The position numbers were made by a program, and so were the translations under genes. 7,824 bases of DNA. Source: Candidatus Altimarinota bacterium (GTDB lineage Bacteria > Patescibacteriota > Gracilibacteria > UBA4473). The notes below the pieces were generated by a model. That model did not search any database. It was not told the origin of the DNA and saw only the letters and a list, made by a program, of their open reading frames with translations. Of this stretch, positions 5,252 through 7,824 are shown piece after piece (within the stretch, counting starts at the first letter, position 1; each line of letters begins with the position of its first letter). The stretch covers positions 1-7,824 of the forward strand of contig JALVIB010000073.1 of NCBI GenBank assembly GCA_027028725.1, read 5' to 3'.

Positions 5252-6958
5252 ATGATGACCAAACAAACCTGCACAATTTCCGGCGAAGAATTTGAAGTTT
5301 CGGAATTAGAAATAAAACTCCGCGAAAAATTCGGTTTTTTTGATTTACCGACAACCGCACCATGGGTGAGATTTCGTGAATTGGGAGCGTTTTGGCAACA
5401 CTGGAACTTGCATAATCGCAAATGTGATAAAACCGGTAAACCAATTATTTCCGTTTTTAGCGAAAAATGTCCGTATCCAGTTTGGCATAAAGATGTTTGG
5501 ATGAAAGAAAGTGATCCGCCAAGTGCGGACTACGATTTTTCCACCGCAGAGCGGGGCGCGGCGCGGGATTTTTTCTCGCAAGCATGGGAACTTTTTCAAA
5601 AATGTCCTATCCCGCACAATACCGGAGTAGGAAACGAAAATTGTGAATACACTGATGACTGGTGGTATTCCAAAAATTGCTATCTTTGCCACTCTGGCTA
5701 TAAGTGCGAAGATTTAAAATATTGTTACCGCACACTTGAAGATAAAGATTCTAATTTCAATTTTTTTACTTTGAATTGCGAATTGTGTTGTGATGTGGGG
5801 AATTCGCAGAATTGTTTTGACTCAAAATATCTTTTAAATTGTCAAAGAGTGCAAAATTCCGCGTTTTTATACGACTGCCGAAATTGCACAGACTGCATGT
5901 TTTGTTTTAATTTGCGCAATAAGCAATACTGCTTTGGGAACAAACAACTTTCCCGCGAGGAATACGAAAAAAAGAAAGCCCAATGGAATCTAAAATCCCG
6001 CGAAATTTACGATAAAGCAAAACATTTTTTCGAGGAAATGATGATAAAAAATGCTTGGCATCAGGCATTAGATATCGTGCAATGTGAAAATGTGTATGGT
6101 GACCATTTAGTGAATTGTAAGGATATGCATAATTGCTATTTTATCACTAATGATTCAGAAAATTGCGTTAACTATTTACGCGCCGGTGTGAAAACCAAAG
6201 ATATTTTGGATTCATTTGATTCTTGTGGTGAAACCGAGCTAACTTTTTCTTGTGTTAATAATCTTTTTAATTGTTATATGTTGCGGTTTTGCAAAGGACT
6301 AGTTAATAGCAAGTTTTGCGATTACTCAATTTTTTTAAATAATTGCGAAAACTGCTTTGCTTGTTGTGGTTTAGTTGGTAAAAAATACTGCATTTTTAAT
6401 AAGCAATATACCAAAGAAGAATACGAAAAAACCCGCGAAAAAATCATTGCACAAATGAAAGAAGAGGGGACTTGGGGGAAATTTTTTCCCGGATATTTCG
6501 CCCCAAATCCGTATGATGAAAGCTGGGCAAGTTTTTACTGGCCGTTAAGTAAAGAAGAACAACAGAAATTAGGATTTCGAGTTTCAGAGATTTCCGGGCG
6601 CAAAAATGATCATTACCTGCCAACTTCAGAAATACCGGATTCAGTTGATGATTTAGATTCTGGACAAGCCAGAATGACAGAAGAAGAACTAACAAAACAA
6701 ATTTTTTGGGACGAAGAATACCACCGACCATTCAAAATTTTACCAGCTGATATTAAATTTTCGCGGGATTTAGGTTGTCCGTTGCCGAATACTTACTATA
6801 TGCGCCGAATTAAAGAAAATTTCGCGTGGATGCCGTTCAACGGAAAACTCCGCGACACGAAATGCGGAAAATGCGCGAAAGAAATCCAAACTTCTTGGCC
6901 AGAAAAATATAACGGACGAATTTTGTGTGAGGAGTGTTATTTAGATGTTTTAAATTGA
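5252..6958 (+). CDS. Cysteine-rich CPR-family protein of unknown function
   Basis: I recognise the family as a large cysteine-rich protein common in CPR genomes, sometimes given an unhelpful 'caib/baif' label. No function is known to me. The 568 residues contain 38 cysteines, 29 of them between 131 and 380. The N-terminal region (about 7-85: C7, then NRKCDKTGKPIISVF with C58, and PYPV) looks like a degenerate zinc-ribbon module. Next is an aromatic segment (105-150) ending in KNCYLC. A long array follows of short Cys-spaced turns such as CRNCTDCMFC and CENCFACC, suggestive of a stacked or parallel beta-helix fold, possibly metal-bound. The module ending YC..NKQ..(R/K)EEYEK occurs twice, 153 residues apart. 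The C-terminal ribbon C538-x2-C541, C559-x2-C562 is intact. There is no signal peptide or membrane segment, so it is probably cytoplasmic. ATG 5252 and ATG 5255 are both possible starts. It stands alone between a terminator and an independent downstream gene. Confidence 0.85.
   Translation: MMTKQTCTISGEEFEVSELEIKLREKFGFFDLPTTAPWVRFRELGAFWQHWNLHNRKCDKTGKPIISVFSEKCPYPVWHKDVWMKESDPPSADYDFSTAERGAARDFFSQAWELFQKCPIPHNTGVGNENCEYTDDWWYSKNCYLCHSGYKCEDLKYCYRTLEDKDSNFNFFTLNCELCCDVGNSQNCFDSKYLLNCQRVQNSAFLYDCRNCTDCMFCFNLRNKQYCFGNKQLSREEYEKKKAQWNLKSREIYDKAKHFFEEMMIKNAWHQALDIVQCENVYGDHLVNCKDMHNCYFITNDSENCVNYLRAGVKTKDILDSFDSCGETELTFSCVNNLFNCYMLRFCKGLVNSKFCDYSIFLNNCENCFACCGLVGKKYCIFNKQYTKEEYEKTREKIIAQMKEEGTWGKFFPGYFAPNPYDESWASFYWPLSKEEQQKLGFRVSEISGRKNDHYLPTSEIPDSVDDLDSGQARMTEEELTKQIFWDEEYHRPFKILPADIKFSRDLGCPLPNTYYMRRIKENFAWMPFNGKLRDTKCGKCAKEIQTSWPEKYNGRILCEECYLDVLN
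5876..5974 (+). repeat. Internal protein repeat, unit 1 (cysteine-rich module)
   Basis: Residues 209-241 read CRNCTDC, then CFNLRNKQYC, then GNKQLSREEYEK. This matches unit 2 with an offset of 153 residues: cysteines at 215/218/227 against 368/371/380, then NKQ, then EEYEK. It suggests that the array consists of two homologous halves, each closed by a charged helix. Confidence 0.7.
5997..6005 (+). repeat. Recurrent word CCCGCGAAA, copy 6 (cysteine-rich gene)
   Basis: Exact 9-mer in full extended form AAAATCCCGCGAAATTTA, encoding K-S-R-E-I-Y in the helical linker between the two cysteine-rich halves. Confidence 0.7.
6335..6433 (+). repeat. Internal protein repeat, unit 2 (cysteine-rich module)
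   Basis: Residues 362-394 contain NNCENCFACC, then GKKYCIFNKQYTKEEYEK, the counterpart of unit 1. After it the cysteine array stops and a Trp/Tyr-rich linker leads to the C-terminal zinc ribbon. Confidence 0.7.
6432..6440 (+). repeat. Recurrent word CCCGCGAAA, copy 7 (cysteine-rich gene)
   Basis: Exact 9-mer with A-tracts on both sides, encoding T-R-E-K right after the EEYEK of repeat unit 2. The 8-mer CGAAAAAA is repeated at 6424-6431 and 6436-6443 around it. Confidence 0.6.
6759..6767 (-). repeat. Recurrent word CCCGCGAAA, copy 8 (cysteine-rich gene, reverse)
   Basis: TTTCGCGGG within TTAAATTTTCGCGGGATTTA, the complement of the extended form, encoding F-S-R-D. Confidence 0.7.
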
Positions 6959-6991
6959 TTTTTTCGCGGGATTTTTTTAAATTGATTTTTT
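6948..6991 (+). repeat. 17-bp direct repeat enclosing a copy of the word
   Basis: TTTTAAATTGATTTTTT occurs at 6948-6964 and again at 6975-6991, an exact direct repeat with a 27-bp period. The first copy includes the last codons and TGA stop of the cysteine-rich gene. Between the copies lies CGCGGGATTT from the recurrent word (copy 9). It looks like a recent tandem duplication by replication slippage, or a duplication made when the word was gained. Confidence 0.8.
6962..6970 (-). repeat. Recurrent word CCCGCGAAA, copy 9 (intergenic, reverse)
   Basis: TTTCGCGGG followed by ATTTTTTT, immediately after the stop of the cysteine-rich gene. As RNA this stretch is too short a palindrome to form a convincing terminator, although it is followed by long T-runs. 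Confidence 0.75.
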
Positions 6992-7026
6992 TACTGAAGC
7001 GTAGATAATTTACGAGATTTTATAAT
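6982..7026 (+). promoter_or_regulatory. Promoter region of the cyclophilin gene (two candidate -10 elements)
   Basis: A perfect TATAAT is at 7021-7026 without a recognisable -35. It would start transcription near 7033, only about 3 nt before the ATG at 7036. An alternative is TTGATT (6982-6987), a 16-bp spacer and GATAAT (7004-7009), giving a leader of about 20 nt. Which is used cannot be decided from sequence. Neither leader contains a Shine-Dalgarno sequence. Confidence 0.45.
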
Positions 7027-7035
7027 TTTCAAAAA

Positions 7036-7710
7036 ATGACTAAAAAACTTTTCGTTATCGCAATTATGACTACACTTTTAGCCGGTTGTACACCAGCTAC
7101 ACCAAATTCTGCAGAAACCAATAAAAATGCTGAAACAACTACTTCCGTAAAAATTAATGAAATGACAAAAACAGAAAAAACTATGCCAACAAACCAAGAC
7201 GAAAAATCCCGCGAAATTTCCAATCAAGACGAAAAAATGCCGAAAGAAGTGGTTTTACACACTACCGAAGGAGATATTACAATTAAATTGTTGCCAGAAT
7301 CGGCTCCACGAACGGTGGAAAGTTTTTGGAAATTAGCGCGTGATGGGAAATATGATAATGTCCCTTTTCACCGCGTTATTAAGGACTTCATGATTCAAAC
7401 AGGAGACTACGAAAATCACAACGGAACAGGTGGAAAATCATGGTTTGGGACACCGATGAAAAACGAAATTGATCCAAAATTATCTCACAAACGCGGAATG
7501 GTCTCAATGGCGAATGCTGGTCCAGACACAAATGGATCGCAGTTTTTTATCGTCCATAAAGATTCCGCTTTTCTTGATGGGAATTACTCAATTTTTGGGG
7601 AAGTTATCAAAGGAATGGATGTTGTGGATAAAATCGCGGAAACGAAAACAATGCCTGGTGATCGTCCAGTTCAAGAAATTGATATTAAAAATACCGATTT
7701 GAAATTTTAA
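7036..7710 (+). CDS. Lipoprotein peptidyl-prolyl cis-trans isomerase (cyclophilin type)
   Basis: Predicted membrane-anchored cyclophilin that speeds cis-trans isomerisation of X-Pro bonds in exported proteins. Residues 1-17 form a lipoprotein signal peptide with a KK start, a hydrophobic core and the lipobox LLAG followed by C18, the lipid-modified cysteine. In a presumed single-membrane cell this places the enzyme on the outer face of the cytoplasmic membrane. A Thr/Asn/Lys/Glu-rich flexible linker covers about 19-70. The cyclophilin domain spans about 71-224. Active-site residues, with human CypA equivalents, are present: R113 (R55), F118 (F60), Q121 (Q63), A159-N160-A161 (101-103), Q169 (Q111), F171 (F113) and L180 (L122). 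W121 is replaced by F179 and H126 by Y184; loss of that Trp is usual in bacterial cyclophilins and normally lowers cyclosporin binding. The linker holds a duplicated NQDEK around a copy of the recurrent word. It is complete and probably singly transcribed. Confidence 0.93.
   Translation: MTKKLFVIAIMTTLLAGCTPATPNSAETNKNAETTTSVKINEMTKTEKTMPTNQDEKSREISNQDEKMPKEVVLHTTEGDITIKLLPESAPRTVESFWKLARDGKYDNVPFHRVIKDFMIQTGDYENHNGTGGKSWFGTPMKNEIDPKLSHKRGMVSMANAGPDTNGSQFFIVHKDSAFLDGNYSIFGEVIKGMDVVDKIAETKTMPGDRPVQEIDIKNTDLKF
7195..7236 (+). repeat. 12-bp direct repeat enclosing a copy of the word, in the lipoprotein linker
   Basis: CAAGACGAAAAA at 7195-7206 is repeated exactly at 7225-7236 (30-bp period, so the frame is kept). 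The word TCCCGCGAAATTTC fills the space between. In the protein this gives NQDEK-SREIS-NQDEK (53-67) in the unstructured linker, where an insertion or duplication would be tolerated. Confidence 0.8.
7208..7216 (+). repeat. Recurrent word CCCGCGAAA, copy 10 (cyclophilin linker)
   Basis: Exact 9-mer in extended form GAAAAATCCCGCGAAATTTC, encoding K-S-R-E-I-S, the same reading frame and almost the same peptide as copy 6 in the unrelated cysteine-rich protein. Confidence 0.7.
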
Positions 7711-7717
7711 AAAATCC

Positions 7718-7749
7718 CGTCTTTCGACTAAAATTAAGACGAACTTTTT
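7718..7749 (+). terminator. Weak candidate terminator after the cyclophilin gene
   Basis: CGTCTT (7718-7723) can pair with AAGACG (7736-7741) across a 12-nt loop, followed after AAC by TTTTT (7745-7749). It is 8 bp downstream of the stop codon, where a terminator is expected, but the stem is short and the loop wide. The remaining bases to 7824 show no gene I can support, only a degenerate word (TTCCGCGAAAATT, 7785-7797). Confidence 0.35.
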
Positions 7750-7824
7750 GATTAAACTCAAGATAAACAAAATTTTGTAACAAATTCCGCGAAAATTCGT
7801 TAGAAACAGCGTTAAGAAATAAAT

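Noticed and set aside
6956..6958. TGA recoded as glycine or tryptophan
   Set aside because: TGA falls exactly at the end of the cysteine-rich protein after its C-terminal zinc ribbon, and the continuation is low-complexity T-rich DNA, so it acts as a stop.
6948..6992. Intrinsic terminator after the cysteine-rich gene
   Set aside because: T-runs are present, but I could find no stable stem before them; the stretch is better described as a direct repeat around the word.
102..7216. Resemblance of TTTCGCGGGA to the eukaryotic E2F binding site
   Set aside because: The match is coincidental; the genes are clearly bacterial and E2F proteins do not occur in bacteria.
102..7216. CRISPR array or tRNA/rRNA genes
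   Set aside because: Copies of the recurrent word are unevenly spaced, in both orientations and inside genes, unlike CRISPR repeats. I found no cloverleaf or rRNA segment.
7748..7824. Promoter for a gene beyond the window end
   Set aside because: TTGATT at 7748-7753 has no convincing -10 at a proper distance, and the downstream gene is not visible.

Overview
The window looks like a piece of a Candidate Phyla Radiation (Patescibacteria, probably Parcubacteria-like) chromosome. The reasons are: an A+T-rich sequence; a beta' subunit without the proteobacterial SI3 insert and with a lysine/glutamate-rich N-terminal stretch as I remember it from CPR proteins; a long Gram-positive-type uS12; and a 568-residue cysteine-rich protein of a family I associate almost entirely with CPR genomes. 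Five complete genes lie on the + strand and end in TAG, TAA or TGA. The cysteine-rich gene ends in TGA, so the standard code (table 11) fits and the TGA=Gly code of Gracilibacteria/Absconditabacteria is not indicated. The taxonomic placement is an inference from protein character, not a search result.

Layout. 1-46: the last codons of an upstream gene, probably rpoB, with an acidic tail. 47-256: a 210-bp gap, long for an rpoB-rpoC junction, holding a C/G hairpin of REP type, two inverted copies of a recurrent word, a sigma70-type promoter and a 12-bp palindrome. 257-4153: rpoC. 4184-4597: rpsL. 4614-5129: rpsG, closed at once by a strong intrinsic terminator (5153-5180), so fusA/tuf do not follow. 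5252-6958: the cysteine-rich protein of unknown function. 7036-7710: a secreted lipoprotein cyclophilin. 7711-7824: a weak hairpin and no gene I can identify.

How the genes fit together. rpoC, rpsL and rpsG form a transcription/translation operon (beta' subunit plus ribosomal proteins uS12 and uS7) with gaps of 30 and 16 bp, probably driven by the promoter at 144-171 and/or read-through from upstream. The last two genes look like separate units. Both have a good -10 element so close to the start codon that the mRNA could be almost or fully leaderless, and none of the five start codons has a clear Shine-Dalgarno sequence.

The most unusual signal is not a gene. The 9-mer CCCGCGAAA (or its complement TTTCGCGGG), usually extended to about AAAATCCCGCGAAATTT, occurs ten times in 7.8 kb on both strands, in spacers and inside genes. 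Base composition alone predicts well under one. It clusters in spacers and weakly constrained coding sequence, one pair is inverted, and two copies sit inside fresh-looking short tandem duplications. It behaves like a highly iterated or DNA-uptake-type word with A/T-rich flanks and is the best candidate here for something undescribed.
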